A stretch of DNA of 64,000 bases from Panax quinquefolius (GCA_020205615.1 CM035170.1:61369322-61433321), one strand, 5' to 3'; positions 47,080-58,835 are shown, numbered from the stretch's first letter. Translations and numbers: made by a program. Notes: generated by a model from the letters alone, not told the origin.

Positions 47080-47094
47080 AAATCCCCCAAACTT
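47080..47094 (-). other. Athila-A polypurine tract
   Basis: The minus strand reads AAGTTTGGGGGATTT directly before the 3' LTR. Confidence 0.85.
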
Positions 47095-48239
47095 AAACGT
47101 TGCTTGTCCTCAAGCAAACACAATGTCATGCAATGCAATGCAAATAATCTTAAAATGTTGAATCCAGTATGAAATTAGTAATACCAAATCACTGACAAGG
47201 CCTCAGAGAAATCATGTAAATTTAGCAATATCTCATAACGAAACCAATCCACAATTTCTAGCCAACCATTGAATCTCAAATTGATATCACTACTATAGTG
47301 TGTGTGTGTGTGTGTGTGTGTACCAACAACATAAATTGACATACTATCAAATTTAAAACATAACACACCTCTTCTAAGGCTTAAACAGAATAAATATAAG
47401 AAATCCAACAATAATCTCGATCCAACCAAAGCTAGACACAAACCATCATAAAGGGTCAACTTGGGGTATTTATACCTCACTTAACATTCACGGGGGCATT
47501 TTGCTCTTATTTCCCGTTTTATTCTTTTTTTTTTTTTACTTTTTAACCATGACTGTGCAATGTCTCATTCCATTAGGCTAACAGTGATACTCCTTAGCGA
47601 GCTTTCGACCAACGACTCCCAGACCATATGAGACCTTAGGGCGCTAGGTTTTAAGATACCCCTTCGGGCGTACTTGCTCAAGTAACAAAGGCCCCGAAAT
47701 AAAACTAGCCACGATATTTTTTTTTCATAAACAGGCTTATATACCCCACATATTCCCCCAAACTTAAGTTCTTGTCTAACACTAGTCATCACTACTTATT
47801 CTTATCATTCTTATATTTAAACTAGTGATGCCTTTTAGAGCTTTATTATGAATCAATTTAAAGCAATCAATCTACCAGTTGGTATGTTCGTGCAATCCTT
47901 TTATAATAGTTTCAAACAGTAGAAAGATTCAACTTATAACACAAAATTATTTCAAAGTTCCCTTACTAAGTATCGCACAATTTCACCAAATTCCAACCTC
48001 ATCATTGCCCCTGAAAAACAGCAACATATCCCAACTATCCACTGGATTCGTGCAAATAAAAATTTTTATTTTTTTTTTTTTTATTTTTTTATAAAAACTA
48101 ATTTAAAACTACTATGCAAATGAAAACTATAAACTATCATGCAAATGCAAATAAAACAAATCCCCCAAACTTAAATTAAGGAATGCCCTCATTACTTCAT
48201 ATATGCTCAAAAATAGAAAATTTGAGGACTTCCCTGAAA
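47095..48239 (-). other. Athila-A 3' untranslated region
   Basis: No credible frame is present. The CCCCCAAACTTAA phrase recurs near 47756 and 48162, a dispersed copy of the polypurine region. A GT run lies at 47298-47321, and poly-T tracts lie near 47525-47540 and 48068-48090. Confidence 0.55.
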
Positions 48240-49424
48240 CCGCATTACTGCGCGTCATCATCCGAAGGAGGATATGTTGGCAGGATAGGAGGAGTAGGCA
48301 TAACGAGTGGTGAGAGCATTTGGATTACAATGAGCAAATGCCTCAAAGAAGCGTGTTGAATGCGTTTGCATTGTCTCTGATGCATTAAATTTTGCCTCTC
48401 TCAGCCAACCACGAGAATTGATTCCTTGGGACCCGAGTGCATGTTCCTCGCGGCGGGTTCCTCTAAACCCCACCGTTCTTCTTCTTGGGTTCTTCACTAG
48501 CCGAGGATGATGGTTGGCGGATCGTGATGTAACCCTCACCACGCGGGTGGGACTGTGCTCTATCCCAAGCTATATACCTTTGAATAATTGCATGGTCAAT
48601 TATGGACAATGGTTGTTAAATTGGTTCATTAGGTTGCCACTGCACCCCAGCCTTTCAGCATAAATCGATAATTAGAAACCCGTGCAATAGCCCGTCTGTG
48701 GTACTCCCCCGTAGTGCTCGGTCAATGGATTCTTGAATACATTCCCCCACATCAACATTATAGAAAGTAATTGAATTATTCACAAAGATAGTGGTGGTGA
48801 ACGATTCCATACAATAATCGGGCCCGTGCCTTAGTAACCTCAGTTAGATGGCTTGTGGGCATTAATCTAGCACAAATGAATGCATGCCATGCCTTTCCAT
48901 ATCGACTCGGTCTTTGCGTGAGGAAAACTTATCTTTTCGTTCGTTCCGACTTTTAATCGTCCATTTTATTCTGGTTTTACATAATCGGAAATCAACTCAT
49001 CTAGCTCGGGCAATCCATCTTCATACTGGGGTCTTCTTGTGGCGTTTCCAACCCAAAATATTCATTGATAGCTTCAAGATGTGAAAGCAGCTACGGGTTT
49101 TCCCGAACCATGACAACATGATTGACATGTTCAATTGCATTCAGCGTAAAACTCCTTAACTATGTTGATTGCCACCGAAGTGGTTGCTCTACTAGTTGAA
49201 ACCAATTGCGTTCTACAATTTGCAACGCCATATCACCATCCAAATTTGCATTTGGTTTCAATCCTCTTTCTAGCACCAAATTTTTCTTGCCAATTGTGTG
49301 TGTGGAATCTCTCTACGGCCCTCTCGCTCACAAATTTTGTATGGTCATATGTTGGGCGAGTTGAAGAGGTTAATGCCCTTTGTCTTTTGTGCGACGACAT
49401 GTTGCTTCCAATTTGTTGACTCAA
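48240..49424 (-). pseudogene. Athila-A ORF in env position (putative plant transposon protein domain)
   Basis: Downstream of integrase lies a broken ORF that starts MSSHKRQRA at 49400 and contains YDHTKFVSERAVERFHTHNW, a match to the FxSEEAxERY landmark of the plant retrotransposon protein family found in this position in Athila-like elements. Further pieces are WVGNATRRPQYEDGLPELDE (near 49040), FYNVDVGECIQESIDRA (near 48740) and GLLHGFLIIDLC (near 48690). Several stops interrupt it. This position has been called env-like, but I see no signal peptide or membrane anchor here, so a surface-protein role is unsupported. Confidence 0.65.
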
Positions 49425-50447
49425 GAATCTGGTTCTGTATTTTTCTCAAACGGGTGGTGGGCGGAGTGTGTGATTCCCCCAAACTTGTTTTGTTGATGAA
49501 GCTTTGCTACCCAAACAACTCAAAATTCTGCACTTCATTTAGCAAAAAAAATTTCGCACTTCTTCTTGATTTCACAATTCTCAGCTTTACCACTCAATAT
49601 TGGATGTCACAACAAGAAATTTTGTGAGGGATGACGAGAATTATCACACCTTTTATAAGTTGGGTTTACCTCTTTGAAGAGAAGTCCCAATTTGTACCAC
49701 TTTGTGCAAGGCTAGTGTTAGATTTAGGATTGGGTTGTGATTCTTGAGTGTTGTAGTGTCAAGATGTTTAGAATGAAGGAACTTCATATCTAAACAATAG
49801 AAAACTAACGTGGGTGGGAGTTGGGACTTGAAAGGGTTGGTGGTTTTGGAATTTAGAAAGGAGAAGGAGTGTAAAGATAAATTAATGTGGAGTTATGGGG
49901 AAGAGGAAGTGCAATAGAATTAGGAGAAGTGGAGAAGTGGTATTGATGAAATAGAGAGGTGGAGAGGTGGAGTTATTCAATTCAATCATGCCTCTTTAGT
50001 TGCTGAATTTCCATGCGGTATGATCGCTCAGATTCGTGATCGTGGCGTGCTCCTCCGATGGTCTAATAATTCTTGATCCTATAAGCCTTGATCGGTATGC
50101 ACCCGGCGCATTCAGCACTAGGTATGCAGTATGTTGGCTCGATCGACCTTTGTTGTGAATCTTTGTCATTATTGGGTTTCGACGTCTTTGGCGTGATGCT
50201 GCTTTCTCTTTATTAGCGCTTTAGCGCCATTAATCTGAGAAACTACTTGGGTAAGCCTTGATCATTATTGGTCCTAAATGCCTTGATCGTGTATGCAGGG
50301 TCTTTTATTCTTGGCGCTCTATAATGTTATTGCCTGACTACACTTGATTGGGGTTCCTGCAATTATAGAGATTTTTGTTACTCTCCAAGTATACATTCTA
50401 CTGACTAAGCCATAACTAAAAATTTAAAAGTAAATAAAAGATGGAGT
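49425..50447 (-). other. Athila-A spacer between pol and the env-position ORF
   Basis: This 1 kb is non-coding as far as I can see. It includes GT-rich purine stretches near 49790-49980 and no recognisable motif on either strand. Confidence 0.5.
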
Positions 50448-51595
50448 TTAGAGCTTGGGTTGCCTCCCAAGTAGCGCTTGGTTTAATGTCGCTAGCAAGC
50501 ACAAACCCTCATGTTTTATTGCATGGTATACGTGAGGGTAATGTTGATGGTGTCCACATTTGCATCCTCGCCCATAATGCTTCAATCTTTGACCGTTGAC
50601 CTTGAAGGTTTCAAATGGGTTTCTACTATCTGACTCCACGGCACCATGTGGGAAAACCGTTTTATGGTGAATGGTCCCGACCACCGTGATTTAAGTTTCC
50701 ACAGGAACAACCTTAGTTTTGAATTGAATAGCAATGACCTGACTTGCCTGGCATGAGCGTTCGATGATTGATTTTCGATCATGCCATTTTTCACCTTTTC
50801 CTTATATAATTGTGCATTCTCGTAAGCTTGTAATCTGAATTCGTCAAGCTCATTTAGCTGTAGTAATCTCTTTTCCCCCACTGCTGCTTGATCGAAGTTC
50901 AGTTTTTGAATAGCCCAGTACGCCTTGTGTTGTAGCTCAACCGGAAGATGACATGCCTTTCCATACAACAACTGGTAAGGTAACATGTCAATTGGAGTCT
51001 TGTATGTGGTCCGGTATGCCCAAACTGCATCATCTAATTGAAGCGACCAATCCTTACGATTTAGGTTAACTACTTTCTCCAATATTTTCTTGACCTTCCT
51101 GTTTGACAGCTCTGCTTGTCCATTGGTTTGGGGATGATAAGTCGTCGCTATTTTGTGGTTGAACCCATATTTTGCCAACAGGGCTGTAAATGCTTTGTTA
51201 CAAAAATGACTTCCCTCGTCACTTATTATGGCCCTCAGTGTTCCAAACCTTGTAAAGATATTTTTCTGTAAAAATCTTAGGACCACTTTGGCATCGTTCG
51301 ATGGTAGTGCTACGGCTTCTACCCATTTTGAGACGTAGTCCACCGCAAGTAAAATATATTGATTGCTGAGAGACGAGGGGAATGGTCCCATGAAGTCAAT
51401 GCCCCATACATCGAAGATTTCAACCTCTAATATTACTTGTAATGGCATCTCATTTCTTTTTGATATGTTACCCACTCTTTGACAGCGATCACATGTTTTG
51501 ACAAATTGGTGAGCGTCTTTAAACAGGGTTGGCCAATAAAACCTGATTGAAGCACCTTCTTCTTCTTTTTCTTGTACTACCATAATGCCCGCCAT
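50448..51595 (-). CDS. pol: Athila-A integrase (with frameshifted C-terminal tail)
   Basis: The 337-codon frame 50582-51595 is an almost complete integrase. It has the zinc-finger end [17 protein letters not shown], the core Asp in [12 protein letters not shown], the second Asp in [13 protein letters not shown], the Glu in [13 protein letters not shown], and the downstream [20 protein letters not shown] and [14 protein letters not shown] blocks typical of Athila. Catalytic residues are all present. The tail [14 protein letters not shown] lies in another frame (50448-50684), so one frameshift near 50600 separates it. The first His pair of the zinc finger lies upstream of the ATG, showing that translation was as part of Gag-Pol. 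Confidence 0.9.
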
Positions 51596-51830
51596 ATGCG
51601 GATGAGTGACATTCGTGCAAGATGTTCTTCACTTGTTTATAAGGCACACATCTTGAATCATCTTATCGACACCTTTGTTTGAACAAATACGACTCGTCCC
51701 ACATATACCATTTGACATCGTGCGAAACTTCTTTTTACTGCTTTGTCGTAAGATCAGGAGGTAGTATGTTACTGACGAGATAATTGACGAAGTCTGCATA
51801 CCATGGTACTTCTGTTTGAATCCCGAATAA
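51596..51830 (-). pseudogene. pol: Athila-A RNase H-integrase connector
   Basis: Frames at 51629-51916 overlap the RT-RNase H end and carry the connector and the start of the integrase zinc finger in shifted frames. The sequence is recognisable only by position between the two domains. Confidence 0.5.
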
Positions 51831-53018
51831 TTACTCATCTGGGAAGGTTTCGTTGATGACACACTTATCCTCTTTCTCTTTGTCAAAATTTTCCAGCCTT
51901 GACAGATGATCAGCAACTTGGTTCTCTGTCCCCTTTATGTCCTTGATCTCTAAGTCAAATTCTTGTAGGAGGAGGATCCATCGGATAAGACGTGGTTTTG
52001 CGTCTTTCTTTGCTATCAAATATCGAATGGCCGCATGATCCGTATAAACTATTACCCTTGTTCCGATCAAGTAGGCCCAAAATTTATCAAACGCGTACAC
52101 CACTGCAAGTAATTCTTTTTCTGTTGTTGTGTAGTTCAATTGGGTATCTGTGAGTGTTTTACTTGCATAGTAAATAGCATGGAATATCTTGTTTCGGCGT
52201 TGGCCCAACACAGCCCCGATTGCATAATCACTTGCATCACACATTAATTCAAACGGCATGCTCCAATCCGGAGCGACGATAACGGGGGCTGTAGTTAGCT
52301 TTTTCTTCAACAACTCGAAGGCCAACTTACACTCCTCATCGAACTTGAATACTGAATCCTTCTCCAGGAGGCTACACAATGGTTTTGCTATTTTTGAAAA
52401 ATCCTGAATGAACCTCCTATAGAACCCTGTGTGTCCTAGAAAGCTTCTAATACCCTTGATTGAACTTGGCGGAGGCAATTTCTCAATTGTTTCCAGCTTG
52501 GCTTTATCGACCTCCAATCCTTGCATCGAGACTTTGTGTCCCAAAATTATGCCTTCTTCCACCATAAAGTGGCATTTCTCCCAATTAAGTACCAGATTTG
52601 TGTCAGTGCATCTCTGTAAGACCATTACTAGATTTTCCAAGCACGCGTCAAAATTATCCCCATAGACAGAGAAATCGTCCATGAAGACTTCCACATTCTT
52701 TTCCACCATATCTGAGAAGATGACCATCATGCACCGTTGGAAAGTGGCAGGTGCATTACACAGTCTGAATGACATTCTCCTGAATGCGAACGTACCGTAC
52801 GAACACGTAAATGTTGTCTTTTCTTGATCCTCCGGAGCGATGACAATTTGATTATACCCTGAGTATCCATCCAATAAACAATAGTATGCATGACCCGCCA
52901 GTCTGTCTAGCATTTGATCGATGAAGGGCAAAGGGAAATGATCCTTGCGAGTTGCTTTATTCAATTTTCTGTAGTCCATGTAAACTCTCCATCCAGTCAC
53001 TGTTCTTGTTGGAATCAC
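51831..53018 (-). CDS. pol: Athila-A reverse transcriptase and RNase H (395 codons open)
   Basis: A long intact frame covers most of RT and all of RNase H. RT motifs are [34 protein letters not shown] (catalytic Asp), [20 protein letters not shown] and [12 protein letters not shown] (FMDD active site). Connection block is [17 protein letters not shown]. RNase H motifs are [19 protein letters not shown] (Asp), [17 protein letters not shown] (Glu) and [17 protein letters not shown] (Asp), ending with [12 protein letters not shown]. Arg-for-Gly in SFRLCNAP is a likely damaging change. The start at 53018 is only the first ATG; RT homology begins upstream in broken frames. Confidence 0.95.
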   Translation of the reverse strand: MIPTRTVTGWRVYMDYRKLNKATRKDHFPLPFIDQMLDRLAGHAYYCLLDGYSGYNQIVIAPEDQEKTTFTCSYGTFAFRRMSFRLCNAPATFQRCMMVIFSDMVEKNVEVFMDDFSVYGDNFDACLENLVMVLQRCTDTNLVLNWEKCHFMVEEGIILGHKVSMQGLEVDKAKLETIEKLPPPSSIKGIRSFLGHTGFYRRFIQDFSKIAKPLCSLLEKDSVFKFDEECKLAFELLKKKLTTAPVIVAPDWSMPFELMCDASDYAIGAVLGQRRNKIFHAIYYASKTLTDTQLNYTTTEKELLAVVYAFDKFWAYLIGTRVIVYTDHAAIRYLIAKKDAKPRLIRWILLLQEFDLEIKDIKGTENQVADHLSRLENFDKEKEDKCVINETFPDE

Positions 53019-53372
53019 TCATTGTTTTCGTTTTGAACCACAGTCATACCTCCCTTTTTCTTGGCATTTTGTTTGCACCGGGCTAACCCTTCTTGCTATC
53101 CGAAATTGGGTAGATGATACCGCGTCTAACCACTTGAATTTCCTTCTTGACTACTTCTTTCATGATCGGTTAGTAGTCTCTGTTGTTCCACGACCGGTTT
53201 AGCATCATCCTCCGTCAAAATTTTATGCATGAAGGATGGACTGATTCCTTTGATGTCCGCTATTGTCCATGCTATCGCCGATTTATGTTCCCGAAGCACT
53301 TCATGCAGCAGACTTTTCTTCCCGCAATTCGTTTAGTGCGTGAGAAATAATAATAGTAAAGAATTTGGTAGC
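53019..53372 (-). pseudogene. pol: Athila-A RT N-terminus, frameshifted
   Basis: Readable pieces are KSAIAWTIADIKGISPSFCM, ILTEDDAKPVVEQQR and CKQNAKKKGRYDCG. They match the RT lead-in of Athila but need at least two frame changes and contain stops. Confidence 0.7.
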
Positions 53373-53687
53373 CTAAATCGCATACACGAGGTGTTTAGGG
53401 AGTGGTTTCAACTCAAGAATTGGTGGTTCCTCCAATGATGATTTCATTCTTGTCGTTGTCCGCTCTTCCATCTGCAATATTTTGAATGGTGCTTTAAATC
53501 TGCTTACTCGTGGCAGAGAGTCCAATACTTGCAAATATTCTCCAATTTCCGGATTGTCAAGTCCTTCACCTCCCAATAATGTTGCCACCAATGGATCCCT
53601 CTCCAAGCTCTTGTTCATGTCTTCGCCAACTATGTGGTCAATAAGATCCATCCTAAAACATTCTTTGCCATCCATCGGGAATTTCAT
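53373..53687 (-). pseudogene. pol: Athila-A protease-RT linker
   Basis: An open segment encodes the acidic linker between protease and RT (DLIDHIVGEDMNKSLERDPL, PPILELKPLPKHLVYA). The ELKPLPxHLxYA ending is a common lead-in to Athila and other gypsy RTs. A stop at about 53712 separates it from protease. Confidence 0.7.
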
Positions 53688-53714
53688 GGCCTTAAATACA
53701 TTGAATTTAATTTC

Positions 53715-54206
53715 CTAGTCTTGAACCCTCATAGTTAGTTCCCCTTTTTGTACATCGATGAGCGTCCTACCTGTAGCCAAGAAAGGCCTCCCTAGAATGA
53801 TTGGGATGTTTTTATCTTCCTCATAGTCTAAGATGATGAAGTCTGCAGGGAATATGAATTTGTCCACCTTCACTAGGATGTCTTCCACAATGCCTCTTGG
53901 ATATGTTACTGACCTATCTGCCAATTGCAAAGAAATGTTTGTAGGCTTGGGTGCAGGCAACCCCAACTCTGTGTAGACCGATAACGGCATAAGATTCACA
54001 CTTGCTCCCAAGTCACACAGACATTTGTTGAACGCCGTATTCCCAATTGTGCATGGAATGGTGAAGCTACCTGGGTCTTTCAACTTTGGTGGCAATTTTT
54101 GCTGTAACACTGCACTACACTCTTCTGTTAAAGCTAGTGTCTCATAGTCTCCCAACTTCTTCTTTCTCGATAGAATCCCTTTCATGAATTTGGCATAACT
54201 AGGCAT
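53715..54206 (-). CDS. pol: Athila-A protease
   Basis: A 163-codon frame holds the whole protease domain: PSYAKFMKGILSRKKKLGDY (lead-in), CLCDLGASVNLMPLSVY (active-site Asp), DRSVTYPRGIVEDILVKVDK and NIPIILGRPFLATGRTLID (flap and C-terminal psi loop). Athila proteases use DLGAS rather than DSGA, as seen. A stop at 54207-54209 separates it from gag in what was one reading frame. Confidence 0.85.
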   Translation of the reverse strand: MPSYAKFMKGILSRKKKLGDYETLALTEECSAVLQQKLPPKLKDPGSFTIPCTIGNTAFNKCLCDLGASVNLMPLSVYTELGLPAPKPTNISLQLADRSVTYPRGIVEDILVKVDKFIFPADFIILDYEEDKNIPIILGRPFLATGRTLIDVQKGELTMRVQD

Positions 54207-54209
54207 CTG

Positions 54210-55892
54210 CTACAGGACTTTTGCAAACGGGATATTGATTTGAAGTTTCTTAAAAACTTCCAAAAATTTTGCGAATTGTTTGTCTACTTTCTGCTTTTGA
54301 AGTCTGTGCTGAAATGGTGGGGGAGGATAGCTAACTGGTTCGCTCACGGGGATGCTCGTTTTTGCTGGTTTATCGGCCCCCTGTTCCGCCTCAATCTCTG
54401 CATTTTCCGTATCTGTCTCAACTTCCTTTACACCCGCTGTTTTTGTTTCTTGCCCCTCAAGATGTCTTCCACTCCTCAACATAATAGCTTGACATTGCTC
54501 ATGATTACCTTTCGGGTTACTTTCAGTATCACTGGGTAGTGTTCCTTGTGGTCTATTATTCAATGCTAGTGCAATTTGTCCTATTTGATTCTCCAAATTC
54601 TTGATTGTAGTTTCTTGTGATTTCATGGCTATTTCTTGTGCTTTCATAGCCATTGCTTGATTTTTCATGGCTGCTTCATTGCAGGTTATGTACTTTGTCA
54701 CCAACTCCTCCAGATCTGATTTCCTTTCTTGGTATTGGGTTGGTTGTTGATGTGTCTGAAATCCTGGGGGATAAGATGGCCTTAGAGCTTGTTGTTGCTG
54801 GTTATTACTCCACGATAGATTTGGATGGTTTCTATTCCCTTGGTTGTACGTATCCTGATAGGTGTTTTGCGAAATTCTATTGTAGCTACCCACAAATTGC
54901 ACAGAGGCTGGATTAATTGCACATTGGTCCGTAGAATGTTCTCCCGCGCACAACTAATAAATACTTGCCACTTGCTGTATCTGTTGTGCTTGTTGCAATT
55001 GTACCCCCGCCATAGAATCAAATTTCTTTGAGAGTGCTGAAATTTGTGCTTGTATTGCCGTCATTCCATCAACTTCTAACACTCCTGCGACCTTTGCTTG
55101 ATTCATTCTCGCCGTGGGCCACTGATAATTGTTAGCTGCCATAGTCTCTATCAACTCATATGCTTCCTCATAACTCTTTGCCATAAATGCTCCACCTGAA
55201 GCTGCATCAATGCTCGTTCTGATGTTTCCATTCAATCCATTATAAAATGTGTTCAATTACAACCATTTCGGCAACCTATGATGTGGACATTTTCGAAGTA
55301 ATTCTTTATATCGTTCCCATGCCTCATACAATGACTCCCCGTGTTGCTGTTCAAACATCGTTATCTCATTCCTCATTTTTGCCATTTTTGCAGGTGGGAA
55401 AAATTTGGCGAGGAATTTCTAAGCTAGGTCTTCCCACGTAGTTATAGATCCGGATGGTAGGGAGTGTAGCCAACTCTTCGCCTTGTCTCATAAGGTGAAT
55501 GGGAACAAGCGAAGTCGTACTGCATCATCCGACACTCCATTATACCGAAAAGTGTCGCATATCTCAAGGAAACTGACCAGATGCTCGTTTGGATCGTCAT
55601 TCGCCAACCCCCCAAACTGAACTGAATTCTGAATCAATTGAATTGTTCCCGACTTAATTTCAAACGTATTTGCAGCTATTGTTGGCCTCGTGATGCTTGA
55701 CTGCAGTTCAGTCACCTTTGGTGTGGCGAAGTCCCTTAGTGCTTAATGATCTTCGGCTGCCATTTCCTCTTCTTTTTCAGGTGTCTCAAATTCCTGTCTT
55801 GTTTCCTTAATCCACTTACTCAATCTTTGAAATCTTTTCTCGATGTCGTCCTCAAAAGGAACAAGGTCAGGATTTTTGGACCGAGTTTGCAT
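54210..55892 (-). pseudogene. gag: Athila-A gag
   Basis: Gag starts at the ATG at 55890-55892 (MQTRSKNPDLVPFEDDIEKR), about 110 bp after the primer site. Landmarks are IQNSVQFGGLANDDPNEHLV, YNGVSDDAVRLRLFPFTL, MFEQQHGESLYEAWERYKEL, FYNGLNGNIRTSIDAASGG, EEAYELIETMAANNY, a Cys/His knuckle (LCAGEHSTDQC) and NRNHPNLSW, followed by a Gln-rich coiled segment with repeated MKAQEIAMKSQE. Stops occur near 55743, 55484, 55422, 55254 and 54955. Most are explained by a single C-to-T change in CAG, CAA or CGA. The frame is otherwise largely continuous. Confidence 0.9.
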
Positions 55893-56000
55893 AAACTGCT
55901 TCAATCACCTGAAATAAGATAACAAACAAAATAAAAAAAAAATTAAGTAAAACTGAATTAATTTAACTGATATTGTAATAAATTAAGATCTAGGCTAATA

Positions 56001-56020
56001 TGTCCCGAGCAACGGCGCCA
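56001..56020 (-). other. Athila-A primer-binding site (tRNA-Asp type)
   Basis: The minus strand reads TGGCGCCGTTGCTCGGGACA, matching the TGGCGCCGTTGCC site that is typical of Athila and complementary to tRNA-Asp. It lies six bases from the LTR. Confidence 0.9.
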
Positions 56021-56026
56021 AAAACT

Positions 56027-57475
56027 TGTTGGGTAAAATCTAATTACGCGCAACACGCAAGTATACGTGGTCAACAAGTAATAAAGTGATAAGTTGAGTA
56101 TCGTTCCCACAGAGACAATTAGCAAGAACTCAAGCTTACAACTATCAATTTTTAACTAATCCGAATTTTATTAAACTAACTTGAATAAATGAGGAGAAAA
56201 TCTTAACAACTAATACTCTAACTATCACTAATAACCCACAAAGATAAAACTCAATTTTCAAACAATACTTGGAGAATTAGGCTCATGATTTCACTCTAAG
56301 CTTTACTTAGATTAATTCACTTTTATCTCAGTTCAATTCAATATTCCAGTTTATTAATCAAGAACACGATTGTAGCATTAACCACCTCTCAGTGCACCAA
56401 TACCAAATTAACTCAAATCCACAATTAAGATAGAATTAAGCCAAACACTTCAATCAATTAACTCACAATATCTCTATGCAAATTAAATCAAAAGAAGTTT
56501 AAGATTAAGTTCTCTAACGATTACATGCGATGTTAAGCGTATCTCTACCTTAACATTCATCACAATTCTGCTATTCACAAAATTCATGAACACATGCTAT
56601 ATCAATTAAGTCTAGATTTAAACATCTTCTCTCGAATCTATTCAAATTCACAAAGAATCGTTGATCAGGCAATTCACAAATTCAAGCTCAAATCAATATA
56701 GATAAACCATTGAATATTTTATTAAACTGAGAATTAAAGCTAATAAACCATTGTTCCACTCAAAGATCCATCAATCGCCTAAAAAGATAATTAATTCAAA
56801 ATAAATAAATTAACTACTGAATAAATAAAAGGAGACATCATCCCAATTACAGATAATAAAAATTAAGGAAGAATAATAAAACACCACCCTTCTCTGAATT
56901 CAATTCTTGCAATTTTCGTGAAGTTATTCCTTCTTCTCTAGACCTCCAAACTTGATCTCCAATGTCGTTCTTTTGCAAAGTTGTGTATATGCCTGGATTC
57001 CCCTCTTCCTTTTACTTGTAGACCATCTCTTATCTAGATACTCTCCTTGCTTGCCTCTACTTCCTATCCAAAACAACTTAAAACAATTTTAATTCTCTCC
57101 AACTACTGCCATTTAACTCCTCTTTAAAAAAACCAATTCACCACCCCAAATATGAAAGTAGCCATATAGCAATAGATGCGTAATAGACCCGTAACAGAAC
57201 GCCAAATTCAAATTGACCAAATGGTCGACCATAGCAATAAAGCGATAGCTAGCAAATTCTAAGCGCCTCGGGCGCTCCCCACGGCGTTGACAACGCTACA
57301 CCATCAGCAGCTTCATTAACTGATCACACAATCTCAAATGCTTCCAAACGCAAGACGCCTCTGCTTTTCCTACATTAAACGAAAAACCCATCAACAGTAA
57401 CATAAAAAATGCATAAAAACAAACACAAAAATAGACCAACTAAACACAATTCATGGTTTAAAAACCTACTCATCA
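56027..57475 (-). mobile_element. Athila-A 5' LTR (1,449 bp)
   Basis: It starts TGTTGGGTAAAATC and ends CTACTCATCA in plus orientation. As the 5' LTR it should drive transcription, but the CTATATATAC box of the other LTR is absent from its divergent patch (57135-57300). Confidence 0.95.
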
Positions 57476-57480
57476 GTCCT
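57476..57480. repeat. Target-site duplication GTCCT (right copy)
   Basis: It matches 45590-45594 exactly and marks the Athila-A insertion in the solo copia LTR. Confidence 0.9.
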
Positions 57481-58594
57481 CCGACCTGAAATCGCTATAT
57501 TACTACACGAGAATTTATGTACTTTGATATCATCAAATGTCACCTTTAATAGGGTGGACTATAAAGGTGATTATTGGGTTCATCATGAATCGTGTGAGAA
57601 ATATGAGTGATCTAGATGGAATTTAACCATCCTATATATTATGGGTGATATCCATAGGCCTCTTGATTAAGTAGGACTATGAAATGCATGGTCATGCTCA
57701 AATAGTGATTTGTTTCATATAGTCTACTCATTGATCAAGAAAACTCAGATTAAATTATGAAGAGTATGACACATTCCATGACTCGAGTTTAATCTAGGAT
57801 ATTAAGGTTAAAAAGGATTAAATTACATTGAAACATTGGTCACGAAAAGGTTGCATCTAATCATCGATCTTATTATTACTTGGGTAGCAGTGATGCATTA
57901 CTAGATGCCGCTCACTGTTTATAATTTTATAATATGATTTTAAAATTATTGCCAACGTAATAATAACCTATAGGGTCACACACAAAGAACGTAATTAAAA
58001 GGAAATTAATTTAAATTGTAAAGATTTAAATATGTCAATATGATTGATAGAATTTTAAATTACGAATTTAAATTAATAGGATAATTTATATATAGGTATA
58101 TTAATTAAGTAAGACTTAATTAAGATATATATAATTTCGGATTTTAATAATATTAGGTTTTTGATTAATTCCTCCTAACTGCTATATATATGATATATAT
58201 CAGTCACTTTAGGTTTTACGTCAAAAAATACAAAACCCTAGCCGCTCTTAGAGAGAGATTAGAAAACAAACAAAAATCCTCATCCTTGGTGGCTAGTACA
58301 TGCTGTTCATTCTTCCTGCAGATCGTAGGGACGATTAGCGGAGCGTTCGTGTGGATACCGTAGAGGCGCACTGCGTTTGATTTGCGTTGGAGATTCGATC
58401 GTATCAATTCCAGCTTCTTAATTAAGTGGATTGCGTTGAGAGATTCGATCGTATCAATTTCAGCTTTCTTAATCGGTATAATTTCTAACCTCCTCGAATT
58501 AATTGAATTTTTTCGCATGGATCCTGCTTTTAGGGTTTGAAAATTGCTTTAAAACTTTTATTTTCATTTGTGCGCTTTACGTAAAAACCCAACA
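57481..58594 (+). mobile_element. Solo Copia-A-type LTR, right part
   Basis: It continues the LTR from 45594 and ends AAACCCAACA, the complement of the TGTTGGG start of the Copia-A LTR. A TATA-like box CTATATATATGATATA lies near 58178. It includes a local duplication GGAGATTCGATCGTATCAAT with a second copy at 58440 onward, not seen in the Copia-A LTRs. CAGTT follows at 58595-58599. The ORF across the end (58216-58518) is a shadow. Confidence 0.9.
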
Positions 58595-58599
58595 CAGTT

Positions 58600-58835
58600 G
58601 TCTTGATGTATACGCAATAACTTTGTCGTTTTGCATAAGAACACAACCCAACCCTTTATGCGAGGCATCACTATACACCACAAAGTTTCATGTATTATCT
58701 GGTAATGACAACACAGGTGCCATACTTAACTTCTTCTTTAAATCTTGAAAACATTTCTTCACACTTCTCCGTCCAAACAAATTTTACAGCCTTCCTTGTC
58801 AAATTTGTTAGCGGAGTGGCTATCTTGGAAAAATC
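58600..58835 (-). pseudogene. pol: Gypsy-C RNase H, N-terminal half
   Basis: The minus strand encodes WTEKCEECFQDLKKKLSMAP, NFVVYSDASHKGLGCVLM (catalytic Asp) and IAYTSRQL, then stops at the CAGTT insertion site. In-frame stops replace Trp in the PDNTW block (near 58697) and Gln after YHRRFI (near 58838). Confidence 0.85.

Larger units (their letters stand above)
45595..57475 (-). mobile_element. Athila-A: near-complete Ty3/gypsy Athila element (11.9 kb)
   Basis: It has two LTRs of about 1.45-1.49 kb, a tRNA-Asp type primer site, gag, protease, RT-RNase H, integrase, an extra ORF and a polypurine tract, all on the minus strand. The five-base target-site duplication GTCCT is perfect (45590-45594 and 57476-57480). 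The LTRs are about 99% alike outside one patch. This is the youngest complete insertion I can order in the right-hand nest. Gag has several stops, so it is not autonomous. Confidence 0.95.

Noticed and set aside
48240..49424. Calling the Athila-A extra ORF an envelope gene
   Set aside because: It matches a plant retrotransposon protein family with no visible membrane or signal features.
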